A stretch of DNA of 64,000 nucleotides from Erythrobacter rubeus (GTDB lineage Bacteria > Pseudomonadota > Alphaproteobacteria > Sphingomonadales > Sphingomonadaceae), in NCBI RefSeq assembly GCF_014705715.1, contig NZ_JACXLC010000001.1, positions 1,284,457-1,348,456 on the forward strand, read 5' to 3'. Each line of letters begins with the position of its first letter. Within the stretch, counting starts at the first letter, position 1. The position numbers and the translations under genes are program-made. The notes under the pieces are model-generated. The model was not told where the DNA came from. It worked only from the letters and a program-made list of their open reading frames with translations, and made no database searches. This document shows positions 8,145-17,243 of the stretch, one piece after another.

Positions 8145-9386
8145 TCAATTCCCTGAGCTTTTAGGTGCGCAAAGCTCAACGAGTTTCGCATCCCAGGCAT
8201 CGAGTGCTGTGCGCTTCTCGGCATCGTATTTGTAGCGGTTGTAGATGCCCGCGACCCCTGCCCTTGTGCCGCTGATATGATTGAGGACCGACTCGGTCAC
8301 TTCGACCGGGACCCCGAGCGATTGAAGGTTGGTCGCGCCGGTTCTCCGGAGATCGTGAAGTCGCCAGTTCGGAATTTCCACTGAGTTGGGATCGTCGCCC
8401 GCCTCGGCTTTTCTCTTCGCCATGTAGGCGAGCATGGTCTCGTTCAGTGCCACCCTGCCCTTGAAGAAGCCTGATACCGGCGTCGTGCCTGTCGTGGTAA
8501 AAACCAGCCCGCTGTCTCTTGGCCCGATGCGTTCGAGTTCGGCGACAGCGAGGTTAGATAGAGGGATTATGTGTTCTTCGTCATTCTTGGCCCGCGCTGC
8601 TGGTAGAGTCCAGTTGCGCGCGGCAAGGTCAACCTCGCACCAGTCCATCTCCGCCACTTCCCGTCGGCGTTGCATCGTCAAGATCAGCATGCGGACAAAG
8701 GGCCCCCACGGCCAACCTGTCTGCTCGCTTGCTTTCCACAATGCGACGAGCTCTTCATCGTTGAGGACACGTCGGCGCGCCGGAACGGCCTTTGGCGCTT
8801 TCATCCCGGCCAGAGGCGAAACCTCGATATCCTGTCGATCGGTTGCCCAGTTAAACAGTTTGCGCAGGACAGAATGAATTTCCTTTCGCCGAGCGGGGCG
8901 GTCGGAATAATCATCCATGACTTTGACGATGTCGGCTCGCGTAAGCTCATGCATGGGCCTGGTCCCCCAACGGGGAATGACAACATTCCTTAAAGTGCAG
9001 TCTGCTGCCTTCCACGTGCCTCGCCAGTTCTGTTTAAGATAGAGGTCGGTGAACTTCTCGCAATACGCGCGAACGTTGAGGGTCTCCCTCTTACGCTTCT
9101 CCTCGCGCCGGGCTTCGACGGGATCGATTCCCTGATAGACCTGAATCAGAAGCCGCTCAGCTTCTTTTCTCGCCATTACGGGTGTCCAAGGACTCCCGAC
9201 TGGACCAATGGTCTTGCGCCGTGCGGGACCTCCGTTAACTCGATATTGGAAAACGAACGATTGCGCGCCGGTCGGCGTGGTCCTCAAACCGAAGCCCTTG
9301 AGACGAGGATCCCACACGTAAATGTCGCGCTCTGGATCAGGCATGATGGAACGAACAGTGCGAATAGTTATCGACTGGTTTGGCAT
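8145..9386 (-). CDS. Tyrosine recombinase (P4-type island integrase)
   Basis: A 413-residue phage-type integrase. Residues 1-95 form the N-terminal arm-binding DUF4102-like domain, 105-185 the core-binding SAM-like domain, and 205-405 the catalytic domain. The catalytic set is complete: Arg240 in TMQRRREV, Lys267, His344-x2-Arg347 in HDLRRTG, His370 and Tyr382 in IYNRY. It should cut and rejoin DNA at the tRNA-derived site at 9545-9589, about 160 bp behind its start. The ATG at 9386 is preferred to one ten codons upstream because the conserved part begins there. No excisionase gene is visible nearby. An intact catalytic set suggests the enzyme is still functional. Confidence 0.92.
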   Translation of the reverse strand: MPNQSITIRTVRSIMPDPERDIYVWDPRLKGFGLRTTPTGAQSFVFQYRVNGGPARRKTIGPVGSPWTPVMARKEAERLLIQVYQGIDPVEARREEKRKRETLNVRAYCEKFTDLYLKQNWRGTWKAADCTLRNVVIPRWGTRPMHELTRADIVKVMDDYSDRPARRKEIHSVLRKLFNWATDRQDIEVSPLAGMKAPKAVPARRRVLNDEELVALWKASEQTGWPWGPFVRMLILTMQRRREVAEMDWCEVDLAARNWTLPAARAKNDEEHIIPLSNLAVAELERIGPRDSGLVFTTTGTTPVSGFFKGRVALNETMLAYMAKRKAEAGDDPNSVEIPNWRLHDLRRTGATNLQSLGVPVEVTESVLNHISGTRAGVAGIYNRYKYDAEKRTALDAWDAKLVELCAPKSSGN

Positions 9387-9544
9387 GGTGAGACGCTCTT
9401 CCCACGTAATCGCCACGTAATCGGTTGTCGGAAAGTCGTGGCGTAGGTTAGACTAATCCACGGCGGAAAAACTCCAACCGTTTCAAGTCTTTGAGCGTAG
9501 TTTGGCGTAACATTTCTAAGAAACGAAAAGAGTACAAAACGCCG

Positions 9545-9589
9545 CTCTTAATCAGCGGGTCCTAGGTTCGAACCCTAGTGCGTCCACCA
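9545..9589 (+). repeat. tRNA-Lys(CUU) 3' fragment, island attachment site
   Basis: These 45 bases match a tRNA from the anticodon loop onward: loop CTCTTAA with anticodon CUU, the 3' anticodon strand, a variable loop, a perfect five-pair T arm around GTTCGAAC, the acceptor strand TGCGTCC and encoded ACCA. Bases before 9545 do not pair as a tRNA, so no D arm or 5' half exists and this is not a working tRNA. The orientation places the island to the left and original chromosome to the right, which agrees with the adjacent integrase. Confidence 0.85.
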
Positions 9590-10168
9590 TTTTCCTTCAT
9601 TTGTTTGTAACGGCTTTCATTCTGGGATGCAGTGCGTTTTCTGAGTCGGCACGTTGTATCTTGCCTCTGCTTTTGAAAGCCGAGGCTATAGGCAGAATAA
9701 CAATGCGGCGGCGCTTGCGGAGTCAAAGGCAAAGACGACCCAAAGCGCCATCAACCCATTGGAGGCAATCGCTGCGACCGCTGGAATGAAATCTGCTCCC
9801 GCTCGGCAGCCTGGAAAGATGAGTATGCGCGGGGTCCGACCCAATTCGTTGCGACTATTTTCTGGGACGGTCGCCCTTCACTCGCCTAATTAGGTGACCC
9901 CAGTTGATGGCGCATACAGCTGCAGATTGCTAGCACCCGGCTCGGGTCGTCCGCCTTTCACACTTCTGCAGGGGCCCACGGCTCGAACGTTTGTTCAATT
10001 CAATCGGCGCACCCAGTGGCGACGACACGACTTGGACGCGTATCGACGCGATCGCTCCGCGCGAGCGCGAAAATACGGGCTGTAGCGATGCCCAAACACA
10101 CGAATATTTCAGTCAGCGAGTAGCAAATTGCATGACCATGAATGCTGGGGCTAGCTCATCCACTCCGG
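9590..10168. other. Intergenic stretch, nothing assignable
   Basis: The chromosome resumes after the attachment site. Short frames exist on the plus strand (for example 9654-9893 and 9991-10266) but show low-complexity, shadow-like translations and no domain. I see no RNA gene, promoter or repeat I can support. Confidence 0.4.
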
Positions 10169-11181
10169 CTAGCAAGCTCGCTGATCCGCAGTCATCCCAT
10201 TGGCCGGACCGTCACGACCCGTCTGAATTACAGTGTTCTCTAGTACTCCAATTCCTGACACCCTAAGTGCCACCTCGTCTCCGTCTTCGAGAAACACCAT
10301 TCGCTCGAGACCACAGCCACCAGTCACTGTTCCGGAGCCGAGTACCTCTCCCGCGCGAATTGCCTCGCTGGCACTAACCCGCTCAATCATTGTCTCGAAG
10401 GAGTGGTGGATCATGCCCGAGTTGCCCGTTGAAACCACTTTCCCATTGATCGAGACTTGCATCTGGAGGTCGTAAAAATCGCCGATCTCGTCGAGCGTGA
10501 CGATACAGGGCCCCATTGCGTTCGCCCCGTCGAAGTCTTGCCCTTCGCTGGCCCCAGAAATCCCGGCAATTCGTCAAATTGTGCATCGCGTGCTGAAAAG
10601 TCGTTCCAGATTGTGAAGCCGAAAATGTGCGAGCGTGCTTCCGCGGCATCGATGTCCTTTCCGCCATTGCCAATGATGCAGGCAAGCTCGCATTCGTAAT
10701 CCATGATCGACGAATAGGCTGGCCATTCTATGGTGTCCCCCGGACCGGACACTGCGTGCCTGTTCGCCTTGTAATAAAGGGGTTGATCATACCAGGCTTG
10801 AGGAGGATCGCAGCGACCTTCGCGCTGGGCGATTTCAAGAGCTGCTTCGGGATCCTCGCCCGCACTCATGGCCTGCAGGCGCACGATGCCCTCCATTGAC
10901 TGCCTTACATGCCCTTCAAAGCACATGAAGTCGCGCATCTGGACAGGCACGGGAATGGGCGCGAGCAGACGGATGTCTGGCGAAAGATCGACCGTTCGCG
11001 CGCTTGCCCTTGCGATGATTGCGCGCCCTTCGGCCCAGCATTCCGCACCTGCTTCTATGAAAGCTTGCGTGCTTAAAAAGACGCTGTCTGAGCTTTCCTG
11101 ACTTGGGTCAAGAAGCCTGCCTTCGACCAGAAACCCCATGCGCGAATCTTCATTATTATTCTGAAATGTAACGACTTTCAT
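10169..11181 (-). pseudogene. Frameshifted fumarylacetoacetate hydrolase (FAH)-family gene
   Basis: Two overlapping minus-strand frames (11181-10411, then on to 10169) together encode one FAH-family hydrolase of about 336 residues. The first holds the metal site (Asp-Tyr-Glu-Cys-Glu and Trp-Asn-Asp-Phe-Ser-Ala-Arg-Asp). The second resumes with Met-Gly-Pro-Cys-Ile-Val and continues to the end of the fold. Adding one base near 10537, where GAAGTCTTGCC would become GAAGTCCTTGCC on the plus strand, restores Gly-Pro-Ala-Lys-Gly-Lys-Asp-Phe-Asp-Gly. So a single-base loss breaks the gene unless it is a sequencing error. It diverges from the catabolic operon and shares its control region, so it was probably part of the same pathway. 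The site is not a classical slippery sequence. Confidence 0.8.
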
Positions 11182-11232
11182 TGACTTATCTCATCTAGCT
11201 GTGCGCCTAAATCGTGTCCCGCATAGACCCTC

Positions 11233-11280
11233 TTGACAATTCGTCATGAGATATCTCTCATAAGCGTGAGAGGTATCTCA
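11233..11280 (+). promoter_or_regulatory. Promoter with long palindromic operator, probable TetR site
   Basis: A TTGACA -35-like box (11233-11238) is followed by a near-perfect inverted repeat: TGAGATATCTCTCA (11247-11260) and TGAGAGGTATCTCA (11267-11280), 14 bases per arm with one mismatch and a 6-base centre. It covers the place expected for the -10 box, so a bound repressor would block transcription of the operon starting at 11326. The TetR regulator encoded second in that operon is the obvious candidate. The divergent FAH gene may be controlled from the same site. Confidence 0.65.
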
Positions 11281-11325
11281 TGACAAGGCTGGATCTTACC
11301 GGCTTGCTTGGGGAGGGAGAGAGTG

Positions 11326-13977
11326 ATGACGAAATCGATCTGGCTATCGTCGATCGGGCTTGGGGCGTTCATGATGTCGAATGCCGCACTTGCTCAAACG
11401 CAAGAGAACAGCGCGGAGACGGATGCCGCAGACACCACCATCGTCGTCACCGGTACATCCATTCGAGACGATCGCTTCCAAGCCGTCACGCCGGTCGACG
11501 TCTTCACGGAAGAGCAGATCGAACAGGCTGGCTTCGCGACTGTGACCGATCTGGTCCGCGAGATTCCGTCGAATATCGGTTCCGAAGCGAACCGCTCTGC
11601 ATTCACCCAGAACAACACTCTTGGAACCGCGCAAGTCAATTTGCGCGGGCTGGGGCTTGGGGCGACGTTGGTGCTTCTCAACGGTCGGCGCAATGTCCTG
11701 TCGGCTACCTTTGCAAATGACGGAAGCCAGTTCGTCGATATCAACCAGCTGCCACTCGGCCTGATTCAACGGACCGAAGTCGTCAAAACCGGTGCATCGG
11801 CGATCTACGGGTCGGACGCTGTTGCCGGAGTCGTGAACTTCATCACTCATCGCAATTTCGAAGGGTTGGAAATCGACGCGCAGTTCCAGACAACGACCGA
11901 AGCAAGCCAGGAAGACATTGTCGTCAATCTCCTTGGCGGTTTTGGTGCAGGCGACACGCATTTCACCTTCGCCGCGACCTATTTCGACCGTTCGGACTTG
12001 CGCTTTACCGATCGCGATTTCACCGACCAAGGCACCGAAAACGAAATCGCCACGACCAAGCCGGGCGCCTTCCTGCTGCTCGCACCTCCGGGCAACCCCG
12101 CCTTTGCTGGCACGCCGGTGGGAGTGCCCTTCGCCGATCCGGGTTGCACGAGCGCAGGCGGAAACCCCGTGGCGACACCTGGCGGACAATTCTGTCAGGT
12201 TTCGGCGCGCGATCAATTTGCACTTGTCCCGAATGAAGAGCGGATTTCCGTCTACGGCGATATCCGGCACGAAAGCCCGAGCGGCTTCGAGGGCTTCGTC
12301 GAGTTACTCTATTCTGACAGCGAAGCGAGCGTTTCCGGCCGTCCTGCCGCGCTTCCTGGCGCGGGTGCATCGGGTGCGATCATCGTCTCGCCTGCCAATG
12401 CGTTCAACCCATTCGGCGCCCCTGCAGTCTTCATCGGTCGCCCGCTCGACCTGTCGGAGGCTACTGCTACCGACCGATCCGAAAGCGAGACATTCCGCGT
12501 TGCGGTGGGTGCGGGGTATGAATTCGACAGCAGGATCAGGATCGACGCATCCTATGTCCGGGCGGAGAACGATTTCGAGCTGGTCGCGAACGATCTGCTG
12601 GCCTCCGAATTCTTCATTCCCGGAACCAACACTGTCCGTAACGATTTCAACGTGTTCGCTACCGCGCTGACCAATCCAGCACAGGCAAACGATGCCGCTA
12701 TCATCGACGCGGTTACGACCGAAGTTCCGTTTTCATTCGAGAGCAGTGTCGATGTCGTCGAACTGTCCTCCACCGGAGTGCTCGCCGAACTGGGGTCGGA
12801 GCCGCTGGGATATGCGGTGGGTGTGCAGTATCGCCGGAACCAGGCGAGTTTCGACGTGCCCGACCTTATCGAAAGCCCCGGTCAGCTCGTTTTCCTTTTC
12901 CCGCAGGCCGATTTTGAAGGCGAGGCGATCGAGGCGACTGCGATCTATGGCGAGCTGGCGATCCCCATTGGCGAGCGCATCGATGTACAGGCGGCGCTGC
13001 GCTATGAAAGCTATTCGGACGGGATCGGAGATACGCTCGACCCGAAAGTCGCAGTAACGGCGGATGTGACCGACGATCTCGTCGCGCGTGCTTCGTACGG
13101 AACTTCCTTCCGCGCGCCGACGCCATTGCAGACTGGCGGCCAGACCAGCCAGGTCGGTCCGATTGTCAATCCGTGCACCGGGCAACGCCTAGCCACCTCG
13201 TTCCTGACACGCGGCAATGGCGACCTTGAGCCCGAAAGCGCTTCGACTTTCTCCGCCGGCTTGGCCTACCGCCAACCCCGCGGCTTTCGCGCCAGCGTCG
13301 ATTACTGGAATTACGACTACGAGGACGTGATTACGCGGCAATCTGTCGAGGCGGTCGCAGCAAACGCGCAGTGCGTTGAAGTCGCCCCAGGCGTTTTTGT
13401 GCCGGTAGCCGAGGGCATCACGCTCAATCCAGTGACCGGGCAGATCGCCGAAATCGCGGTGGATTTCGTAAACGCCGGCGGCATCGAGACCGATGGCCTC
13501 GACGTTGCTGTTGGCTACGATTTCGATCTCGGAGGCGCTGGAGGGCTTAGCGCAGATCTGGCCTTCACGTGGATTACCAGCTTCGATGTGTCGGAAACAC
13601 CGGGCGCCCCGCTCGTTGACCGGCTCGGCAGTCGCAATGTGACGAGTTTCACTCGCCCGACGCCCGAGCTTCGCGGCAATTTCCGCCTCTCTTGGGAGCT
13701 GGACGATCACCGGCTCACCGCCATCGTCCGCCACACCGATTCCTATCGAGATGATCTCAACGCCGACGCGCGGATCGACAGCCAGACCACGCTCGATCTG
13801 CAATACGCATTTAATCTCGGCTCGCTGTTCTCGCAGCGCGACACCGAATTGCGCATCGGCGCGATCAACGTGACCAACGAAGACCCACCTTTCGTCAATG
13901 ACCGCGGCGGCTATGATCCGCTTGTGGCCGACCCGCGCGGGAGGCTCGTCTACGTAGCCTTCTCGACGGGTTTCTGA
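11326..13977 (+). CDS. TonB-dependent outer-membrane receptor
   Basis: An 883-residue receptor: signal peptide (about residues 1-23, ending Ala-Leu-Ala-Gln), a TonB-box-like Thr-Ile-Val-Val-Thr-Gly, a plug domain (about 40-160, with RGLG and GSDAVAGVVN), then a beta-barrel ending in Gly-Phe. It resembles the large sphingomonad receptors of the iron-independent nutrient type. The ATG at 11326 has a strong GGAGGGAGAG ribosome binding site; an upstream in-frame start at 11308 lacks one. As the first gene of the catabolic operon it probably imports the substrate, perhaps an anionic sulfated aromatic, across the outer membrane. It lies two bases ahead of the TetR gene. Confidence 0.9.
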   Translation: MTKSIWLSSIGLGAFMMSNAALAQTQENSAETDAADTTIVVTGTSIRDDRFQAVTPVDVFTEEQIEQAGFATVTDLVREIPSNIGSEANRSAFTQNNTLGTAQVNLRGLGLGATLVLLNGRRNVLSATFANDGSQFVDINQLPLGLIQRTEVVKTGASAIYGSDAVAGVVNFITHRNFEGLEIDAQFQTTTEASQEDIVVNLLGGFGAGDTHFTFAATYFDRSDLRFTDRDFTDQGTENEIATTKPGAFLLLAPPGNPAFAGTPVGVPFADPGCTSAGGNPVATPGGQFCQVSARDQFALVPNEERISVYGDIRHESPSGFEGFVELLYSDSEASVSGRPAALPGAGASGAIIVSPANAFNPFGAPAVFIGRPLDLSEATATDRSESETFRVAVGAGYEFDSRIRIDASYVRAENDFELVANDLLASEFFIPGTNTVRNDFNVFATALTNPAQANDAAIIDAVTTEVPFSFESSVDVVELSSTGVLAELGSEPLGYAVGVQYRRNQASFDVPDLIESPGQLVFLFPQADFEGEAIEATAIYGELAIPIGERIDVQAALRYESYSDGIGDTLDPKVAVTADVTDDLVARASYGTSFRAPTPLQTGGQTSQVGPIVNPCTGQRLATSFLTRGNGDLEPESASTFSAGLAYRQPRGFRASVDYWNYDYEDVITRQSVEAVAANAQCVEVAPGVFVPVAEGITLNPVTGQIAEIAVDFVNAGGIETDGLDVAVGYDFDLGGAGGLSADLAFTWITSFDVSETPGAPLVDRLGSRNVTSFTRPTPELRGNFRLSWELDDHRLTAIVRHTDSYRDDLNADARIDSQTTLDLQYAFNLGSLFSQRDTELRIGAINVTNEDPPFVNDRGGYDPLVADPRGRLVYVAFSTGF

Positions 13978-13979
13978 CC

Positions 13980-14591
13980 ATGATACGCACTGCCGACCTT
14001 TCTGCGAACGAGTTTAAACGCAGCATCCGTGACGCGAGTCTTGAGTTGTTCGCCAAGGAGGGCGTGCAAGGAGTGTCTGTTGCGAAGATCTGCCGCCATG
14101 CGCAGGTCGCGAACGGAACCTTCTATAATTTTTACAAGAACAAGGGTGAACTGGTCGACGAGTTCCTGAAGGAGGCCTACTCCTCGCTTGCCGCAAAGCT
14201 ACGAGAGGCCAATACGCTCGAAGGATCGGCGGCCGAGCTCCATCGCAACGATGTTAAGACCATCGTGCGGTTCACGGCCGAAAACCGCGCGCTCATTTCC
14301 ATTGCCATTAATGACGAAGGCGCTCGCAAGCTGGCCGATCGCGACCTCCACGAACTTTTTGTCGAACAGCGGGCCGATGCCTTTCGCGAAGGCATGGCAG
14401 TTGGCTTCTACAGGCCGGGGATCAATCCCGAATTCCTTGCGCGGTGCGAGATCGGCTTGATGTCCGAGATGCTCAATCATTGGGTAGAAAGCGACCTCGC
14501 CATGCCGGAGGAAGAGCTGGTCGACGCACTCGTCGCCGTGCGTCTGCGACTGACCAACGGGCTTACGGAGCCGGAGCGACCCGATGGTTAG
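13980..14591 (+). CDS. TetR/AcrR-family regulator
   Basis: A 203-residue TetR protein. The N-terminal HTH (residues about 12-58) has the family pattern Ala-Lys-Glu-Gly-Val-x-Gly-Val-Ser-Val-x2-Ile, then Asn-Gly-Thr-Phe-Tyr-Asn-Phe-Tyr-x-Asn-Lys. The remaining helices form the ligand and dimer domain. It starts two bases after the receptor stop and overlaps the first sulfatase by eight bases, so it is translated within the operon. The most likely target is the palindrome at 11247-11280, giving autorepression relieved by a pathway substrate or intermediate. The ligand is unknown. Confidence 0.9.
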   Translation: MIRTADLSANEFKRSIRDASLELFAKEGVQGVSVAKICRHAQVANGTFYNFYKNKGELVDEFLKEAYSSLAAKLREANTLEGSAAELHRNDVKTIVRFTAENRALISIAINDEGARKLADRDLHELFVEQRADAFREGMAVGFYRPGINPEFLARCEIGLMSEMLNHWVESDLAMPEEELVDALVAVRLRLTNGLTEPERPDG

Positions 14592-16302
14592 CCGCAGGAC
14601 TGTTCTCGCAGGCCTCGGCGCCGCAGGTGTTGCCGGCGCGGGCTACGTGGCCGTCGACCGGATGCGCGTCGCACCCGAGCGGCAACGCATGACGCTCGCC
14701 ACGACAGGCCGTCAGCCCAACATCATCCTCGTAACCTCCGATCAGGAACGCAGCTGGGATCAGATGCCGCCCGGCTTTATCGAAACGCACTGCCCAGCCC
14801 GCGCGAGGCTGGCGGCGCGGTCGATGAACTTCACCCGTGCGCAGTCACCCAGCCAGCTGTGCTCAACCGCGCGCGGTACGATCTATACAGGCCGCCACCC
14901 GCAGAATTCGTCGGTCTGGGAGAACGTGCCCATACCTTATGCGACCGATATGAAGGAGGCGATCCCGACGATGGGGACGCTGTTCCAGGACGCGGGCTAC
15001 CAGACGGCCTATTGTGGCAAATGGCACCTCAGCCGCCTCGGCCAGCGCGGCGAACCTTATGCGCCGGAACGCGTCGCGGAAATCGTCTCGCAGGCAGGGT
15101 TCGACATCGCGCTGACCGAGAAGGAAGTCGACGGTCCTTTTGCGGGCTACCGCTACGACAGCAAGACGGTCGAGCAGGCGCTGGCTCAGGCCGCACGGCG
15201 CGGTGAGGATGGCAAGCCGCTCTTCATGGCGGTCAACCTCGTGAACCCGCACGACATCATGTATTATTCGTCTGGCGATGCGATGACCGCTTCGCGCAAG
15301 GTCGATTTGCAACCTATCATGCGGCCGCCGCGCGATCCGCTCTACGATGAGGATCTGGGCTACGACGTAATCGGGCCTTGGGGCCCAGCAACGCGCGCCG
15401 GGAAGCCGCCCGCCGTCGCCGAATATGTCCGCGCCTACGAGACGATCTTCGGCGAGATGGCCTATGACGACGAACGCGTCGCGCGTGACTTCCAGAACTA
15501 TTACTGGAACGCGATCCGCGACTGCGATCGCAGCCTCGCCCTGCTGATCGACGGGCTCGAAGACATGGGCGCGCTCGATGACACGATCGTCGTTTTCACT
15601 TCCGACCATGGCGAATTCTTGGGTGCGCACGGTCTTCGCGGAAAAGGCGTCACGGCCTATCGCGAGGCAAGCGCGATACCGCTTATGGTTTCGGCGCCAG
15701 ATGGTCCACGCGGTGAAACGAGCGATGCGCTTGTCAGCCTCGTCGATCTCGTTCCCACTCTCCTCGGCCTTGCCGGTATCGATACGGGGCCGGTGATCAC
15801 CGAAGCGCAGCTTGCGGGCCAAGATCTCTCAAAGGTCGCGATGGGCGAAGCGGGCCCCGGTCCGCGGGATGAGGACGGTGTGCTGCTCCACTGGACCAGC
15901 CTTGCGTTCATCGATCACAAGGCGGCCAATGCCTTTGGCGATGTCGCGAGCCGCACCGGGCTGGGTCAGGCCTACGCCTATTGGCAGATGCAACGCAACG
16001 AGATGGCGGATGCGGCGGACAAGCGTGGACAGATGCGCGGCGTGTTCGACGGGCGCTACAAGTTCGCGCGCTATTTTGCGCCGAACCAGCACCACCGGCC
16101 CGATGACGCGGCAACGCTTACAGCGATGAACGACCTCGAACTGTACGATGTCGAAGCGGACCCGAGCGAGATCGTGAACCTCGCCGCCGACCCTGCTTCG
16201 GCCCCGCTCGTTGCGAACATGAACCAGAAACTCAACCGCCTGATCGATCGCGAAATCGGCGTCGATGACGGCTCCTTCCTTCCCGGTTTTGCGAGGGCAT
16301 GA
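14584..16302 (+). CDS. Tat-exported sulfatase (type I, Cys)
   Basis: A 572-residue sulfatase of the alkaline phosphatase superfamily that should hydrolyse a sulfate ester. Ser-Arg-Arg-Thr-Val-Leu at the N-terminus followed by a Gly/Ala-rich stretch is a twin-arginine signal, so it is probably exported folded to the periplasm. The active-site motif reads Cys93-Ser-Thr-Ala-Arg97, followed by Gly and Tyr-Thr-Gly-Arg. This departs from the usual Cys-x-Pro/Ala-x-Arg by having Thr at the third position. Asn-Ile-Ile-Leu-Val-Thr-Ser-Asp near residue 46 and Thr-Ser-Asp-His-Gly near residue 339 are the metal-binding parts. Cys needs conversion to formylglycine before export; no maturase gene is in the window. 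It overlaps both neighbours. Confidence 0.88.
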   Translation: MVSRRTVLAGLGAAGVAGAGYVAVDRMRVAPERQRMTLATTGRQPNIILVTSDQERSWDQMPPGFIETHCPARARLAARSMNFTRAQSPSQLCSTARGTIYTGRHPQNSSVWENVPIPYATDMKEAIPTMGTLFQDAGYQTAYCGKWHLSRLGQRGEPYAPERVAEIVSQAGFDIALTEKEVDGPFAGYRYDSKTVEQALAQAARRGEDGKPLFMAVNLVNPHDIMYYSSGDAMTASRKVDLQPIMRPPRDPLYDEDLGYDVIGPWGPATRAGKPPAVAEYVRAYETIFGEMAYDDERVARDFQNYYWNAIRDCDRSLALLIDGLEDMGALDDTIVVFTSDHGEFLGAHGLRGKGVTAYREASAIPLMVSAPDGPRGETSDALVSLVDLVPTLLGLAGIDTGPVITEAQLAGQDLSKVAMGEAGPGPRDEDGVLLHWTSLAFIDHKAANAFGDVASRTGLGQAYAYWQMQRNEMADAADKRGQMRGVFDGRYKFARYFAPNQHHRPDDAATLTAMNDLELYDVEADPSEIVNLAADPASAPLVANMNQKLNRLIDREIGVDDGSFLPGFARA

Positions 16303-17243
16303 CTATGGCAAGAGTGCTGCGCACCCCCGAGGATCGGTTCGAGGCTTTGCCCGATTATCCTTTTGCGCCGAACTACATCGATATCGACGATCCCGATCTG
16401 GGGCCCATTCGCCAGCATTATCTCGACGAGGGGCCGCAGGACGGGCCGCTCGTCCTCCTGATGCATGGCGAACCGAGCTGGTCCTACCTCTATCGCTCGA
16501 TGATACCGCCGCTGGTGGAGGCCGGTTTTCGCGTCATCGCTCCGGACCTCATCGGGTTCGGCAAGTCGGACAAACCTGCTCGCAAGTCGGACTATTCCTA
16601 TGCCCGCCATGTGGAGTGGATGCTGTCCTTCTTGGAGCAGCTGGACCTCGATAACATTACGCTCTTCTGCCAGGATTGGGGCGGACTGATCGGACTGCGC
16701 CTGGTGGCTGCCGAGCCGGATCGCTTCGCGCGGCTCGTCATCAGCAACACTGGTCTTCCCGAAGGCGCCCCGATGTCCAAGCAGTTCATGAGGTGGCGCA
16801 GGATGTCGCGGTATTCGCCGGTCTTCCCGATCGGCCGCATCCTCAACCGGGCCAGCACGCGCGAGCTCAGCGAAGGTGAAATGGCGGCCTACGATGCCCC
16901 CTTCCCCTCACGCAAATACAAGGCCGGCGCGCGCATTTTCCCGAGCCTGGTGCCAATTGCGCGCAACTATCCGGGCGCGAAGGACAACCGCGAGGCTTGG
17001 AAGATCCTGCGCACCTTCGACCGCCCTGTACTGACGCTGTTTGGTGACCAGGACCCGGTGACTGCGGGATGGGACGAGATCGTGCGCAACCGGATACCGG
17101 GTGCCAAGGGACAGGCGCATCGTACCATCGAGGGCGGGCACCACTTCATCCAGGAGGACGCCGGACCCGAGCTTGCCGAGGCGATCATCGGCTTTGCAAA
17201 GGGCTCCGAAACGCAAACGCAGGCACGAGAGGCTGCACAATGA
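16299..17243 (+). CDS. Haloalkane dehalogenase-like alpha/beta hydrolase
   Basis: A 314-residue alpha/beta hydrolase closely following the haloalkane dehalogenase pattern. It has the oxyanion-hole segment His-Gly-Glu-Pro-Ser-Trp61, nucleophile Asp126 with adjacent halide-binding Trp127 in CQDWGG, acid Asp250/Asp252 in FGDQDP, and catalytic His282 in HHFIQED. The Asp nucleophile followed by Trp separates dehalogenases from esterases (Ser) and supports carbon-halogen hydrolysis to alcohol plus halide. Trp166 in the cap could be the second halide ligand. No signal peptide, so cytosolic. It shares an ATGA overlap with the sulfatase and with the next gene. An epoxide hydrolase is the alternative, but that family usually has other cap residues. 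Confidence 0.85.
   Translation: MTMARVLRTPEDRFEALPDYPFAPNYIDIDDPDLGPIRQHYLDEGPQDGPLVLLMHGEPSWSYLYRSMIPPLVEAGFRVIAPDLIGFGKSDKPARKSDYSYARHVEWMLSFLEQLDLDNITLFCQDWGGLIGLRLVAAEPDRFARLVISNTGLPEGAPMSKQFMRWRRMSRYSPVFPIGRILNRASTRELSEGEMAAYDAPFPSRKYKAGARIFPSLVPIARNYPGAKDNREAWKILRTFDRPVLTLFGDQDPVTAGWDEIVRNRIPGAKGQAHRTIEGGHHFIQEDAGPELAEAIIGFAKGSETQTQAREAAQ

Larger units (their letters stand above)
1..9589. mobile_element. Right end of a genomic island integrated at tRNA-Lys(CUU)
   Basis: The stretch ends in an integrase gene directly followed by the 3' part of a tRNA-Lys. A site-specific element inserted in a tRNA leaves exactly this at the end away from the intact tRNA. The genes before it are unrelated accessory functions with visibly lower GC than the chromosome after 10 kb. 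The left boundary and the intact tRNA-Lys are not in the window, so the island's full size is unknown. No conjugation, phage structural or replication genes are visible, so it may be a non-self-mobile or decayed element. Where cargo begins and ends is inference; the tRNA fragment and integrase are seen directly. Confidence 0.7.

Noticed and set aside
7769-8224. Protein-coding gene in the palindromic block
   Set aside because: Frames exist on both strands, but translations are Arg/Pro/Gly-rich, mirror each other because of the inverted repeats, and lack any domain.
9545-9589. Functional tRNA gene
   Set aside because: Only the anticodon loop, T arm and acceptor 3' strand are present; the D arm and 5' half are absent and the upstream bases do not pair.
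11280-11720. Alternative plus-strand ORF beginning at the operator
   Set aside because: It runs out of frame with the TonB receptor, has an Arg/His-rich translation and starts inside the palindrome.
14863-15822. 319-codon open frame on the minus strand
   Set aside because: Antisense to the Tat sulfatase; no recognisable motif.
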